This document shows positions 1 through 10,566 of a stretch of 64,000 nt of DNA, in pieces. Location: contig JACMZG010001914.1 of the NCBI GenBank assembly GCA_018340805.1, forward strand, positions 7,187,367-7,251,366. The letters run 5' to 3'. Each line of letters begins with the position of its first letter. Position 1 is the stretch's first letter. This DNA is from Microvelia longipes. Taxonomy: Eukaryota; Arthropoda; Insecta; Hemiptera; Veliidae. Below the pieces are notes generated by a model that saw only the letters and a program-made list of their open reading frames with translations, did no database searches and was not told the origin of the DNA. The translations under genes were made by a program, and so were the position numbers.

Positions 1-1231
1 AAATGATCTATTAAATTATAGAATATGAATTATAGTTATTAAGTGCCTATTTCTTAATAAAATAAAATGCGAAGTATTTTATTTATATCTTGTAGGATTA
101 ATCCAACGGAAAATTACTTTATAGTCTACGTGAATAATAGGCTAAACGACAAGACAAATTTTCGCTATCAATGTAAAGAACGTTTTAGAGAAGAAAAGAG
201 ATTTCTTTTTTAAGAGGGTTAAACAGGATAGGGTTGCATGTATGTGTCGTATAATTTTTCAAAGGGATTGCAAAAGCAACGGAAGAGAAAAATGATCGGC
301 AAAGTATAAAATAAGGGGAAAACTGTTCGAAATGGTGTGAAATATTTCCTCGAGTGTAAAAAGAGTGGAATAGGAGAAAAGTGAAAAATTTCTCTGTAAG
401 TAACATTAGACGTGAAGATATAGTAGGAGAGAAATAAGGGATGAGACGTAGAAAATGTGACGGGAGGAATAGAAAAAGGAGGAGAAAATGAGAAAATGTG
501 CGAGCAACCGAAAAAAAAATCATGCCTTGTCCCTATTTTCTCTTTAGACAATAGGCACGGTGTTCCAATGTTTTGAAATTTTAAAATACGGATTGCAAAT
601 CTAACAGGTAAAAAGCAGGTGACACTTTTATAATCCATGTGTGTAATTTTATTCTGTTTATTTTTTACTTTTATCTTCATTGAATTTTTAAGAAAATGAA
701 AAATCATCATTGTACGTAATAATTTAAAATTTTAAAATGTCTTTTTCGCTAAATGTTCTTAAGTGTTTATGTGTCACTTAAATTTATGTTTGGGCTGATT
801 TAATTCTAAAATTATCCTGGCTCTAAATATTTTTCGTTCTTTTTACGAAATATTATCAACTTATAGTTATAACAACACCGGTCACACTCGTCTTCTACTT
901 TCAATCCAACAAAGTTAATAATTGCGTTTTACCTCCACAATAATTTTGTATACATTATCTATTCAAAATATTGTATAACAAATGAACAAAAATATAATTA
1001 TTTCAATAATCATCAACTAACTTAGTTTACTGCGATTTGTCGAGAGCTTCCAGTGTTTCGTTGTTATAACAATTGATTTCTCCAAAAATAAGATAGTGAG
1101 AAAAATTTTACAAAAAAGAAGACATCAGTCCAAAACAGTTTACTTACAACTACCGAGCTTTAAACCAGAGATCCTAAAATTGCACTCAAGTATGGAACAA
1201 ATGGAAAGAAAATTAACAGAAATTAAACTAA
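1..1231. other. AT-rich spacer, no gene seen
   Basis: AT-rich sequence. The long open frames on the reverse strand at 185-710 are F/S/H/Y-rich, lack any recognisable domain and look like chance frames in pyrimidine-rich DNA. No repeat recognised. Confidence 0.6.
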
Positions 1232-1525
1232 TTAATAATCAACGAGAATGAATAAACAACTGAAAAGGAACAAAACTAGCATAAATACACCAGGTAACAG
1301 GATTACAGGATAGTAACAGACACACATACACACACACTCAAAAACACACACGCACAGACAGACAAAATTGTGAAAACCACTCAGGAGGCCTTGAAAAACT
1401 GAAATGGATAATTCCGGTGACATTACAATACTTTTCCAGTATACCTACGGTATAAATGAGAAAAAGTAAAAATAGGAAGAATACACCATAAAATACCATT
1501 TTTACCCTGATAACAACCAAGACCC
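1232..1525 (-). repeat. Family D repeat, 5' part, reverse
   Basis: Read on the minus strand this matches the left part of the family D copy at 4178: a 'aatccgaaac / ggaattatcc' type start, then the segment ending in CCTGAGTGGTTTTC, then a (GT)n-rich stretch and the 'ctgtta' motif. On the + strand the diagnostic pieces are CACTCAGGAGGCC at about 1378 and the (CA)n run at 1320-1350. It lacks the 5S-like 3' half. Confidence 0.6.
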
Positions 1526-2677
1526 TAATTGCAAGATTAGTAGTTGGATCTAAACTATTCTGGACCGCTGTTTTGTGTTTTAACCCCTATTTTCTAGTCA
1601 CTTTATTCATAGTTTATTAATATATCTCATATCAAATAATGAAATATTATTAATTTTCTCAATTTTTTTTGTTATTTAAATGACGATTTATAAATCTATG
1701 ATTAGTTATACATTTCTCTTATAGGTTTCTAAGATAGGTGGAAATATTTACTTAAATACTTATAGGTCGTTCAACTTCATTTAATTTTAAAGATTTATAT
1801 AATTCTTACATTTTACGTACAAAATGTACAGAAGATCTGTTTACTGTTAGGGGTTAAGAAAAGCTTTTGGTGATATAGTTTAAATACTCCTTTTATGAGA
1901 TAATATTTCGGTTTGAAATTCTATATAAATAATAGCCTTTTAACTCTAAATATGACAATGGCTTGGGATAGGGTAACGTCTGGGGCAGACTTATGTCCTT
2001 AGGATCATCAACCTCCAAGTACTTTATCTACTTAAAGTTTGACTTATCACTGGTTTTTGTGAAAATAACGTTTAGAATAGATCCATTTATTAAATATATT
2101 TTAATGATAAAATACCAAGCTTGAGGCTCCGCAGACTGGGCTCATTTTCATTAGAATGCACGGTTTTTGGCTGAACAACCCATTTACTGTTTAAGTTTCC
2201 TGTTTATGTCATATAACTACTTATTACACCATTTAATCTGAATTATTTAAAGAATTATTTCACTTATTACGAGTATGTACTTCACTAATCATACACAACT
2301 ATGATCATTATTCGAAAATCGATTCTGCACAGCATTATTAGCACTAAAAAAAAGCGCAGTTTATGACAATTTTAAAATATTTTTGCAAAATAAGTTTAAA
2401 AAGTCCAGAAAATCGAGTAAAAAGTTAGATTTTCGAGCTTGAAAACAATTGGAAAATTCGCCTCAAAATTAAAATACTTATGCAGGGTGGAACATTTCAG
2501 ACGCACTGTCCTAGACCTTCAAAAGTAGTCTCTAACTCCCAGTAAATTGAATCTACTATTATTTTGGTGACTAATCTCGTATTTTAATTTTATTACCACA
2601 TTAGCTAATTTGATAATAGTTACTAAAATATTAATGATACAGTTTAACCAACAAGAGTCAATTTACAAAGGGTAGAA
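1526..2677. other. AT-rich spacer, no gene seen
   Basis: No coding frame, repeat or RNA gene recognised. Confidence 0.6.
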
Positions 2678-2790
2678 ACCATTTTCGAAAGTCTAAGACC
2701 ATTTTCGAAAGTCTAGGGCCATTTTCGAAAGTCTAGGACCATTTTAGAAAGTCTAGGATCATTTTCGAAAGTCTAGGACCATTTCCCCCA
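2678..2790 (+). repeat. 20-bp minisatellite, about 5.5 copies
   Basis: Tandem copies of a 20-bp unit with core ATTTTCGAAAGTCTAGG, each preceded by ACC or a close variant. The units differ at one or two positions only. Confidence 0.9.
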
Positions 2791-3687
2791 TTATTATTAT
2801 AAATTTAATGTTGGGGCATCTAAAATTGTCAACCTTGTAGAGAAGACTTTGCGGGGAAGGGTTAAGTTTAGGTACTTATTGTAAATACGCGTATGTTTTA
2901 TTAGTTCTTTAACCAAACTAAGTTCATTAACTATAGTTCTTGAACCGTTTTATTAGTAGAACCGAAAAGACAGCATTTATTGAGCAATAAATGTAAAGAA
3001 ATTGTATTTATTGAGAAAAAGTGGAATGACACGGTACTTTTTAAAAGTAAAGTTTTAGATTTCCTTCGGCTACCGCTGGAATATGAAATATTATTTCAAA
3101 TAATCTGTAACTGCTGGAAAAATTGATTGTTCATATTCTTTTTTTATCTTTCAACAGATTTTTCACGTTCAAATGATTAATGGAGCTCGGAGTGAAAATT
3201 GTTCACATAAAATATTGTTAATAACTACATTCTTTACCCTATCATCACTACAAGGTAGAGTCGCGAGGAGAGGGGGAGGCAGCGTTTGATATAACAAGTT
3301 TGGGGTGGAATTGCTCTCCTATTTTATTATCTTGCCTCCCTTTTCACTCAAGAGTAGAATAATAAATTTAAGCATGTTGTAGAATATGTCATGTGACGAT
3401 ATTTCATACAAGTTTTAATCGCTGTTTGGAATAAAGTTGTCTATTTTATGTCCCACACGCTTTATTATCACATCTAATAAAAATTAGTGTCTTCATGAGT
3501 TGAACTAATAAAACTATGATAGTTATTTTGCTAAAGGGGAAATACAAAAGAAGAATAGAAATGTTTTTATTGTATGAATGTAATGTCAAAAAGCTAATTA
3601 ACAAATCGAAAACGTACTATGCAACTAAAAACCAAGCTTTTTCTGTGTTGACTTATCTTACCGGAAATTCAACTTTTTAAACCTTAA
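2791..3687. other. AT-rich spacer, no gene seen
   Basis: No gene or repeat recognised. A short GC-richer patch near 3250-3300 (gtcgcgaggagagggggagg) has no clear identity. Confidence 0.55.
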
Positions 3688-3858
3688 GGACTGGGTTAGC
3701 CAAAGGTCTAGCTAATATTTCATCGGACTTCAAAGAGGTGGATTCGTTCCGTCGACAAATCAGTTGGTCAACGGACTGGGTTAGTCAAAGGTTTAGCTAA
3801 TATTTCATTGGACTAATAGGTGGATTCGTTTCGTTGGCAAATCAGTTTGTCAACGGAA
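3688..3858 (+). repeat. Tandem duplication, 85-bp period
   Basis: Two adjacent copies starting GGACTGGGTTAG at 3688 and 3773. They share the TAGCTAATATTTCAT and GGTGGATTCGTT motifs with about 10% divergence. Confidence 0.85.
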
Positions 3859-4003
3859 CAATACTGATACTGTCATGAAATGGCAGTAATTTTGTTTGAA
3901 TGAGCAGAAAATTTAAAAAATGATCAAATCGATGTGAAATTAGGCTTGCATGTAATACTATACAAATATTTTTATCCTTCTCATAAAAATCCTAGAGGCC
4001 TGT
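3859..4003. other. Short spacer, nothing seen
   Basis: AT-rich link between the 85-bp duplication and the tRNA-like sequence. Nothing recognised. Confidence 0.5.
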
Positions 4004-4109
4004 GCTAGGATTGAACCCACAACTAAATAATCTCGGAAGTTTAAAGTCCATTTATTCTGTGTATTGGCCGCGTACCTTAACCACCGTGGTGTACAAGAGT
4101 ACACCACGG
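4004..4109 (-). mobile_element. tRNA-like SINE head remnant with terminal hairpin
   Basis: On the minus strand there is an A-box-like TGGTTAAGGTACG (from 4086 down) and a B-box-like GGTTCAATCC (4017-4008) at tRNA-like spacing. No cloverleaf with a proper acceptor stem closes, so this is a tRNA-derived SINE head or pseudogene, not a tRNA gene. At the head end lies a perfect 11-bp inverted repeat with a 4-base loop (4084-4094 and 4099-4109, arm CCGTGGTGTAC). Confidence 0.45.
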
Positions 4110-4177
4110 GTGGCTCTTCATTTTCACTTTTAATGAGGTGTATATAGGAAAAATATTGTGTTTCTAAAAAAAATCCG

Positions 4178-4916
4178 AATCTGTGATTTCACCGGAATCA
4201 TCCGATTCAAGTGTTTTAAGGCTTCCTGAGTGGTTTTCGCAAAGTTGTCTATCTGTATGTGTGTGTGTATGTGTCTCTGTTATTATCGTAGCTCCCAGTG
4301 TATTTATACTAGAGATAGAAACTTCATACAAAAATCAGTCTACTTATTTAGTTATAATGTTCGGAAAATATTTTCTATGACGTCATAACCCGCAATAATG
4401 ACAACAAAAATTTCGAAAATAATTTAACGCGGAAAAATGATGTGATCAAATTGAGATTTAGCACCCATGTAGCCATGTATAAGACTAACATATGTGCCAC
4501 TTTTTATTTCATTATTAGCATTAGTTCAAATTTTATCAAATGACTTGTATATGTTTTTCCAAAAATTGTAACAAATCGAAAAATACTCCAATCGACTTGA
4601 AAAGGTTTCAAATGTTTTAAGTATATACCTTTACGTAATAAATATGTACACTAAATTTCGGTTTAATATCACAAATATATCTATAATTTTTGGTAGATCA
4701 TAAAACTTAAAAAGCATCGAGCGTGGTTAGAGCCTAGATGGATGACCGCTGGGAATAAAACTAATCTATTTACTATCTGAGGAGGAGTGAAGCGAGTCCG
4801 AAGACGTTCTGCAGTATAAATTTAACGACTTTTATATTCGTAGCTGGGAGGACGAGCTTATCGAATCCGATGTAATAAGGAAAAGTTCCGAGGTACCCTG
4901 TACCCAATTATTTATT
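4178..4916 (+). repeat. Family D repeat, most complete copy, with 5S rRNA-like module
   Basis: This is the longest copy of the most abundant repeat in the window. In order: a start around ATCCGAATC; the CCTGAGTGGTTTTCGCAAAG block; a (GT)n run; TTATCGTAGCTCC; a module with TGACGTCA; an AT-rich middle containing TTATCAAATGAC; a 5S rRNA-like stretch at 4696-4756; a GC-richer block with GTGAAGCGAGTCCGAAGACG; and the end motif AAAGTTCCGAGGTACCCTGT followed by T-rich sequence. No protein is encoded (the 65-codon frame at 4183 is chance). Other copies or fragments lie at 1232, 23395, 24840, 34018, 34595, 37480, 42165 and 50165. It is non-autonomous. The class is uncertain, with a pol III-driven SINE-like element one option. 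Confidence 0.7.
4696..4756 (+). repeat. 5S rRNA-derived segment inside family D
   Basis: The segment holds GATCATAAAACTTAAAAAGC, then ATCGAGCGTGGTTAG, then TAGATGGATGACCGCTGGGA. This follows the order and spacing of the middle of eukaryotic 5S rRNA (GAAGTTAAGC, GGGCGTGGTTAG, TGGATGGGTGACCGC), the part that holds the box A / intermediate element / box C promoter. Only about 60 of 120 nucleotides are present, so it is not a working 5S gene. Confidence 0.75.
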
Positions 4917-6322
4917 TTTCACTTGCATTTTTAACATATTCTGTAAATTACTGCGCAAAGCAATCTAATGCTGTTAATAAGACCTAAAATGTTATTTCTT
5001 ATATTTATTAATAAAAACTGAAGCCATCTAGTGGAACTATGATTGAATTCAATTTTACTATAGCGATGCAATTTCACCACAAATCGGCTCAGCATTTTAT
5101 TTTCTATGTAAAATTTTCAATATAATGACTGTCCAGATAAGTATTTTTGTTTGTAGATTTAGTGCAACTCCTCTTTGCTTTGAACTTATTTTTCAAAGCA
5201 CAGAAAATACTTATTTAATTTTACAACACTTGTGCAATGAGGAGAGTACTTAACTTGAATTAAAATCACAATAAATACAACGACAAATTCAAACTGTTTT
5301 ATATTAAGAATAAAGTCAAGAAATAAAAACAATTTAAATAGAGTGTAATTTATTTTATAAACCTAAAAACTAAATCCCTAAGAAGGTGTCTTAATCCATT
5401 TCGTTGTACTATCTTTAAACCGAAATAGAATTTAAGCTGTTTGTTTTAAAAGTTATAAAAACAAGTTAGAAAGGTTTCTTTAAGATTTGTTTGTAATGAA
5501 TACGAGTTAATTTGAAAGGCAAACAGAGTTTGATATTCATGCTTATTGACCCTTTCAACCTCCAGTTTGAATTTTCATTCAAAAAACCCATTTTACAGAT
5601 CTTCTTATTGTGTTAAACTTAAAAAAAAGATTTAACACTTAGTTTTGTTGCTAAGTCACGACTCGGCGAAAACTTGTGAACCCTTAACCCTAACTGCTGC
5701 CGTTTTTGTGATTATTTTCCAAGGGACAAACTAAATGTTACACCAGTTGCAAGAATTTCGAAATTTCCAAGTTTTACGTTTAGAGGACAGATTTTCCCGA
5801 GAGTTAAACCCGAGAGTTTCCCTGTTCAATCGAGAAAGCAGTAAAAAGTTTGATTTTCTGCGGCTTTTCAATACTGCCCTTCTGACTTGAGGTTTTATTT
5901 CGTCCCATTTTTTTGTAAGCAATAAATTTAAACTTGGAGTATATATTTTATTTAGCCTGAAGATGATTTTTACTACATTCCTTAAAATGACTTTGGCGGA
6001 GAATTCTTTTATTTATAACTGATAAATAAAACAGATTAGTATATAGCCTAAGTGCCCGTTGCAAATATCGTTGCGTTAAGCCCTAAAGGTTTAACCCGCT
6101 AGATTGACTTAAAATATCAGGTGGTCTGTCATTTCAGATTGAAGAATTTCAGCCCCTGTGGGGCACAGGGCTTCAATGTCCAAAAATCACATGTTAGCCA
6201 ATAGCACTGTTCCTATTAGGTTTATCACAAAAGTTAATAGGATCTTATTTTATGTTTATTGTGCAGCCACATCGTAAGTTGAAAGTGCTGTTTGTCCCTG
6301 TCTGTCGAGTGTTTTTCTATTG
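4917..6322. other. AT-rich spacer, no gene seen
   Basis: No coding frame with recognisable domains. The reverse frame at 5731-5922 is short and featureless. Nothing else recognised. Confidence 0.55.
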
Positions 6323-6374
6323 TATAACACACGGCTAAAGTCAGTTGACAGTCCGCCTAAATTTCAATGCTTTC
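6323..6374 (+). mobile_element. Family H MITE-like repeat, left piece (split by the LTR element)
   Basis: The TATAACACACGGCTAAAG and TCAGTTGACAG motifs match the left end of the family H copy at 52426. The sequence stops at CTTTC (6370-6374), the target duplication of the LTR retrotransposon, and resumes at 10692. Confidence 0.75.
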
Positions 6375-6502
6375 TGATATGTATGACAAATTATGTCATA
6401 TTAATGTCATTACTTTTATATATTAATTTATTGTATTCATTCATCTAATAGATTCATATTGATTTAAAATAGAGTTTCATTTGAATAAGTATAGATCTAT
6501 CA
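6375..6502 (+). repeat. 5' LTR (128 bp)
   Basis: Begins TGATATGTATGAC and ends TAGATCTATCA. I see no difference from the 3' LTR at 10564-10691. It is unusually short for a Gypsy LTR but normal for Mag-type elements. No clear TATA box or polyadenylation signal could be assigned. Confidence 0.95.
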
Positions 6503-6503
6503 A

Positions 6504-6800
6504 ATGGCGACGAGGAATGCAACTAAAACACTCAAAGCACTGATAAAACAGAATAAATTGGTAAGAAATCAAATTTTGCGTTGTAACGAATTTTTCAAAA
6601 ATGAAAATTGTTTAACGGAAGAAGTAGAAATCAGAGACAAACATTTGGATGACCTTTGGAAAAAAATATTAGACATTTATGATAAAATTTTAGAAATATC
6701 AGATTGCAATGATCATGAGATTGAGTTTATTGAAATTGAAAATTTATATTTAGAAACTAAACAACTGCTGTTGAAACCCGACTACAAGGTAAGGGGATAG
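6504..6800 (+). CDS. gag N-terminal fragment of the LTR element
   Basis: A 98-codon frame opens with ATG at 6504, only two bases after the 5' LTR, and its start codon overlaps the primer binding site. The product is Lys/Asn/Glu-rich and probably helical, consistent with a capsid N-terminus, but I see no diagnostic motif. The frame stops at 6798-6800. The gag continuation is in a different frame: frame 2 looks open and gag-like from about 6789 to 6840, and frame 1 from 6841 on. At least two frame changes, or an intron starting at the donor-like AAG/GTAAGG at 6786-6794, therefore separate this piece from the rest. Homopolymer sequencing error is possible, since an A6 run lies at 6827-6832. Confidence 0.6.
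   Translation: MATRNATKTLKALIKQNKLVRNQILRCNEFFKNENCLTEEVEIRDKHLDDLWKKILDIYDKILEISDCNDHEIEFIEIENLYLETKQLLLKPDYKVRG
6505..6515 (+). promoter_or_regulatory. Primer binding site, tRNA-Ser(GCU)-like
   Basis: TGGCGACGAGG, two bases downstream of the 5' LTR, is complementary to the 3' end of metazoan tRNA-Ser(GCU) (...CCTCGTCGCCA). It lies within the first gag codons, so primer site and coding sequence overlap. Confidence 0.85.
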
Positions 6801-6840
6801 AACATAAACCTATTACAGAGGATGATAAAAAAGTATCTAA

Positions 6841-9800
6841 TTTAATATCAATTTTGTACCGTATCATGAAGAGGAAACTGTAACAAATTTTATAAACAGA
6901 TTTGAAAGTTTTGTAAAGTTGAAGGGACAAGTGGGGAAGGATACAAAAAAGTTGACTCTCTTGAATGCGCTTACACCAAAACTGCATCAAAAAATATTTG
7001 ATTTGTGTGCACCTGAAGACCCTAGAGAAAAGAGCTATGAAGAGTTAATAGAGGTGCTTCAGAAAAATCTAGACCCGAGACCTAGTATCTGGGCACAGCA
7101 ACACACTTTCATTACCCGAATCCAAGATCTTGATGAATCAGTGAATGAGTATGCGGCTCAATTAAGAAAGATGGCGGCAGGGTGTAAATTCACTTGTTCC
7201 TGTCAGAAATCAGTGGCCGAACTTTTTCTTAAACTTCAATTCATCAGAGAGTTACGGGACGTCGATATACGGACTAAGTTGTTGCAAACTAAAGAGGAAG
7301 ACATAAGCTTTGCTGACATTATTAAAACATCTACGGCTGTAGAATTGGCGAAGAAAGAAAGTAAACAAATAGCACTGAACACGGATACAAGAAAAATATT
7401 ACAGATTAAAAACAAATCGACTCCAAATAAAAGTCAAGTATCAGAAGGGCAAAAACTTGAAAAGCCGGAACACGTGATGAAACAACAAAATCCGTTTTAT
7501 TGGTTACGAGGCAAATGCTATAGATGTGCAAGCGACCAACACAGATCAGCTAGGTGTCCAAGCAAGGATAAATCGTGTCAGTTTTGTTTAAAAACTGGAC
7601 ACGTAGAAGCAGCGTGTTGCAGGAAAAAGGCAAAAGAGCAGAAAAGTATACATCAAAATGTTGAAGTTGAGAGCGAGGACGAATTGTACGAACTACATGC
7701 ATTATCAGGTAAATCAGGGGACAGATTTTTGATAGACATTGCCATTGAGGGACAAATTGTGACTATGGAGTTAGATACGGGGGCGGCCTTAAGTACATTG
7801 GCACTAAAAGATTGGGAGAAAATAAAGGGGAAACATGTTTTAAAAGAAACTAGGGTGGCATTAAAAACGTACACAGGTGAAATTATCAAACCAAAAGGGG
7901 TAGCACTAGTAAATTGGGAGTACAAAGGACAGAAAGGAACAGGTAAATTATATGTTATAGATAAGGATGTTGATCCCATTTTTGGAAGGGAATGGATACG
8001 AGAAATAAGGTTGGATTTGGCGGAAATAAAACAGATAGGGACGAAACAGACGCTAATAGACTTAGAAAAATTGTTTAAAGTATACCAAGATATTTTTAGG
8101 AAGGGTATCGGTGAAATACCTAACATAAAGGGACACTACTATTTAAAAGAGGGGGCTAGACCGTTGTATTTTAAACCTAGGCCTGTACCGTACGCGATGA
8201 AGGTGAAAATCGAAGAAGAGTTGGATAGATTAGTAACAGAAAATATTATAACAAAGATCGATTTCTCTGAATGGGGTACACCAGTAGTCCCTGTACTTAA
8301 ACCAAATGGTTCATTAAGACTCTGCGCGGATTATAAGGTTACGGTAAATAAAATGATAAAGGATGAGCCATACCCAATACCTAGAGTTGAAGATATTTAT
8401 GCGTCCATGAACGGTTCTAAATATTTTTGTACATTAGATATTAGTAATGCCTATTTACATATGGTCATGGACGAGGAAAGTGCGGTAATGCAGACCCTCA
8501 GCACACATCGGGGGCTTTTTAGAGTAAATAGATTGATGTTCGGGGTCAAAACTGCTCCACAACTGTGGAACCGGCTGATGGATAGGGTACTGCAGGGGAT
8601 CCAAGGAGTTAGTTTTTTTTTCGACGACATTATCGTACATGGAACAACCGAAGGGCAGGTATTACAAAGGTTAGAGCAAGTATTTAAACAATTAAAATCG
8701 TATAACCTCAGGCTGAATAAAGATAAATGCAAATTTTTTGAAAAATCTATAAAATATTTAGGGCACATAATAGACGAAATTGGAATTCATACGGCACCCG
8801 ACAAAATTAAGGGAATAACTAATGCTAAGAAACCAGAAAATGTAAGCGAGCTAAGGACGTTTTTGGGGCTAGCAAATTATTATAACAAGTTCATACCAAA
8901 TCTTGCCACTATATTACACCCATTGAATAAAATGCTGCAAAAAAATGTTAAGTTTAACTGGTCACAGAAGGCCTCCGCCTGTTTTGTGACTGTTAAGAAA
9001 CTTTTAACGAGTAAGAGAGTACTCGCTCATTATGATCCGGACAAAGTCCTCGTATTAGCTACAGACGCCTCTCCAGTAGGATTAGGCGCAGTTTTATCAA
9101 TTAGAAATAAAGAGGGTCTTGAAAAACCTATAGCTTTTGCATCGCGCTCACTTACGAAAAGTGAAATAAAATATAGCCAAATAGATAAAGAGGCTTTAGG
9201 GATATACTGGGGATTAAAAAAGTTTTTCACATATTGTTATGGCAGAAAATTCATAATTCAAACTGATCATAAACCATTATTAGCTATTTTAGGTCCGTAC
9301 AATGCACTTCCACCATTATCCGCAACTAGACTAATGCACTATGCACTATTTCTGTCAGGTTTCGATAACGAAATTGAGTATAGGAGTTCAAAAATGCACG
9401 CTCATGCTGATTTCTTGTCTAGGTTTCCGGTAGAACAGCCATGTAATTGGGAGGCAAAAGACGAGGCAGAACAGTTCCAAATCAACCAAATAAATACTCT
9501 CCCAGTAATGGCTCAGGATATAGCAAGGGCATCAGAAGAAGAGAAAGGCCTAGCTGAAGTAATAAAGGCGCTGCAAGAAGGAAAGAGTGTAAAAAAGTTT
9601 GGATTAAGAGATGAGGAAATAACGCTTCAAGATGGATGTCTTATAAAGGGAGAAAGAGTGGTAATACCAGGTAAACTTCAAAAACAGGTATTAAACGATC
9701 TCCACGTAGGACATTTAGGGATAGTAAAGATGAAACAGTTAGCTAGGCAGTTCTGTTACTGGTCAGGTATAGATAAGGATATAGAGGAGTTAGTAAAAAA

Positions 9801-10566
9801 TTGCCAACCTTGCTGTGAAAAGAAGAATAATCCAGCGTTAGAACCGAATCATCCATGGGCACCACCGACTGGACCATGGCAAAGAATACATGTAGATTTT
9901 GCGGGACCAGAAATGGGACGATATTATTTTATAATTGTAGATGCCTATTCCAAATGGATTGAGGTATTTCCGACCAAGGTCACCACCGCACCTTGGTGCA
10001 TCAGTAAGCTTTCACTTTTATTTGATACATTTGGCTTACCTGTAATATTAGTATCTGATAACGGACCCCAATTTGCATCAACAAAATTTAAAGATTTTTT
10101 AAGTAAAAACGGGATATGTCATAGAACTATCGCACCTTATCACCCAAAATCAAATGGAACTGCAGAACGAGCAGTGCAAACTATAAAGAAACTTCTGAAA
10201 ACCATTGAAGGGGGAACAGCCGAAGAAAAACTTCAGACTATCCTGGTACAACTGCGTAATGCACCATCTAGCACCACGGGTATATCACCTTACAAATTAA
10301 TGATGGGGCGGGAAGTGAGGACAAGGCTGCATTTAATGAAACCAGAACAGAAAATGAGTAGGGTGACGCTAACAGACACAAGCAGGAAAGTAGAGGTAGG
10401 AGAGAGAGTACAGGTGAGGGAATATGGCAAGAGAAGTAAATGGTCGTATGGAATGGTAGTAGGAAAAGATGGATCAGTAATATACAAAGTTAAATTAGAT
10501 AACGGGGATCTGTGTAGGAAACACATCGACCAAATTTGGCCGACGTTAATAGGGGGGAAGACCTGA
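6841..10566 (+). CDS. gag(C-terminal)-pol polyprotein of Ty3/Gypsy retrotransposon
   Basis: This is one long open frame from the end of gag through pol. Positions below are counted from 6919. Two CCHC zinc knuckles lie near residues 200-213 (CYRCASDQHRSARC) and 221-234. An aspartic protease has DTGA near 286. Reverse transcriptase has LKPNGSLRLCADYK near 462 and the catalytic FFDD near 569. RNase H has TDAS near 715. Integrase has an H2C2 zinc finger near 927-965 and a D,D-35-E triad (D in HVDFAGP near 993, D1047 in SDNGPQ, E1083). No chromodomain or env follows. The frame is open from 6841 without a nearby upstream ATG, so it was probably translated as part of gag-pol. The stop codon TGA (10564-10566) is formed by the first three bases of the 3' LTR, and the last codons contain the polypurine tract. 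All catalytic residues are present, so pol looks intact. Confidence 0.93.
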   Translation, partial: FNINFVPYHEEETVTNFINRFESFVKLKGQVGKDTKKLTLLNALTPKLHQKIFDLCAPEDPREKSYEELIEVLQKNLDPRPSIWAQQHTFITRIQDLDESVNEYAAQLRKMAAGCKFTCSCQKSVAELFLKLQFIRELRDVDIRTKLLQTKEEDISFADIIKTSTAVELAKKESKQIALNTDTRKILQIKNKSTPNKSQVSEGQKLEKPEHVMKQQNPFYWLRGKCYRCASDQHRSARCPSKDKSCQFCLKTGHVEAACCRKKAKEQKSIHQNVEVESEDELYELHALSGKSGDRFLIDIAIEGQIVTMELDTGAALSTLALKDWEKIKGKHVLKETRVALKTYTGEIIKPKGVALVNWEYKGQKGTGKLYVIDKDVDPIFGREWIREIRLDLAEIKQIGTKQTLIDLEKLFKVYQDIFRKGIGEIPNIKGHYYLKEGARPLYFKPRPVPYAMKVKIEEELDRLVTENIITKIDFSEWGTPVVPVLKPNGSLRLCADYKVTVNKMIKDEPYPIPRVEDIYASMNGSKYFCTLDISNAYLHMVMDEESAVMQTLSTHRGLFRVNRLMFGVKTAPQLWNRLMDRVLQGIQGVSFFFDDIIVHGTTEGQVLQRLEQVFKQLKSYNLRLNKDKCKFFEKSIKYLGHIIDEIGIHTAPDKIKGITNAKKPENVSELRTFLGLANYYNKFIPNLATILHPLNKMLQKNVKFNWSQKASACFVTVKKLLTSKRVLAHYDPDKVLVLATDASPVGLGAVLSIRNKEGLEKPIAFASRSLTKSEIKYSQIDKEALGIYWGLKKFFTYCYGRKFIIQTDHKPLLAILGPYNALPPLSATRLMHYALFLSGFDNEIEYRSSKMHAHADFLSRFPVEQPCNWEAKDEAEQFQINQINTLPVMAQDIARASEEEKGLAEVIKALQEGKSVKKFGLRDEEITLQDGCLIKGERVVIPGKLQKQVLNDLHVGHLGIVKMKQLARQFCYWSGIDKDIEELVKNCQPCCEKKNNPALEPNHPWAPPTGPWQRIHVDFAGPEMGRYYFIIVDAYSKWIEVFPTKVTTAPWCISKLSLLFDTFGLPVILVSDNGPQFASTKFKDFLSKNGICHRTIAPYHPKSNGTAERAVQTIKKLLKTIEGGTAEEKLQTILVQLRNAPSSTTGISPYKLMMGREVRTRLHLMKPEQKMSRVTLTDTSRKVEVGERVQVREYGKRSKWSYGMVVGKDGSVIYKVKLDNGDLCRKHIDQIWPTLIGGKT
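10551..10560 (+). promoter_or_regulatory. Polypurine tract
   Basis: AGGGGGGAAG lies four bases upstream of the 3' LTR, the standard place for the plus-strand primer. It is read in frame as pol codons (IGGK). Confidence 0.8.

Noticed and set aside
185..710. Two overlapping reverse frames of 112 and 163 residues
   Set aside because: F/S/H/Y-rich low-complexity translations of purine-rich DNA; no domain or splice evidence.
4696..4756. Functional 5S rRNA gene
   Set aside because: Only the middle of 5S is present; both ends are missing and it sits inside a dispersed repeat.
6789..6873. Definite intron in gag
   Set aside because: The donor-like sequence is good and an in-frame AG exists at 6873, but removal would delete codons that look like real gag sequence in frame 1 (6841-6873). 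Kept only as an alternative.
7653..10526. Reverse-strand frames within the pol region
   Set aside because: Shadows of the strongly supported pol reading frame.
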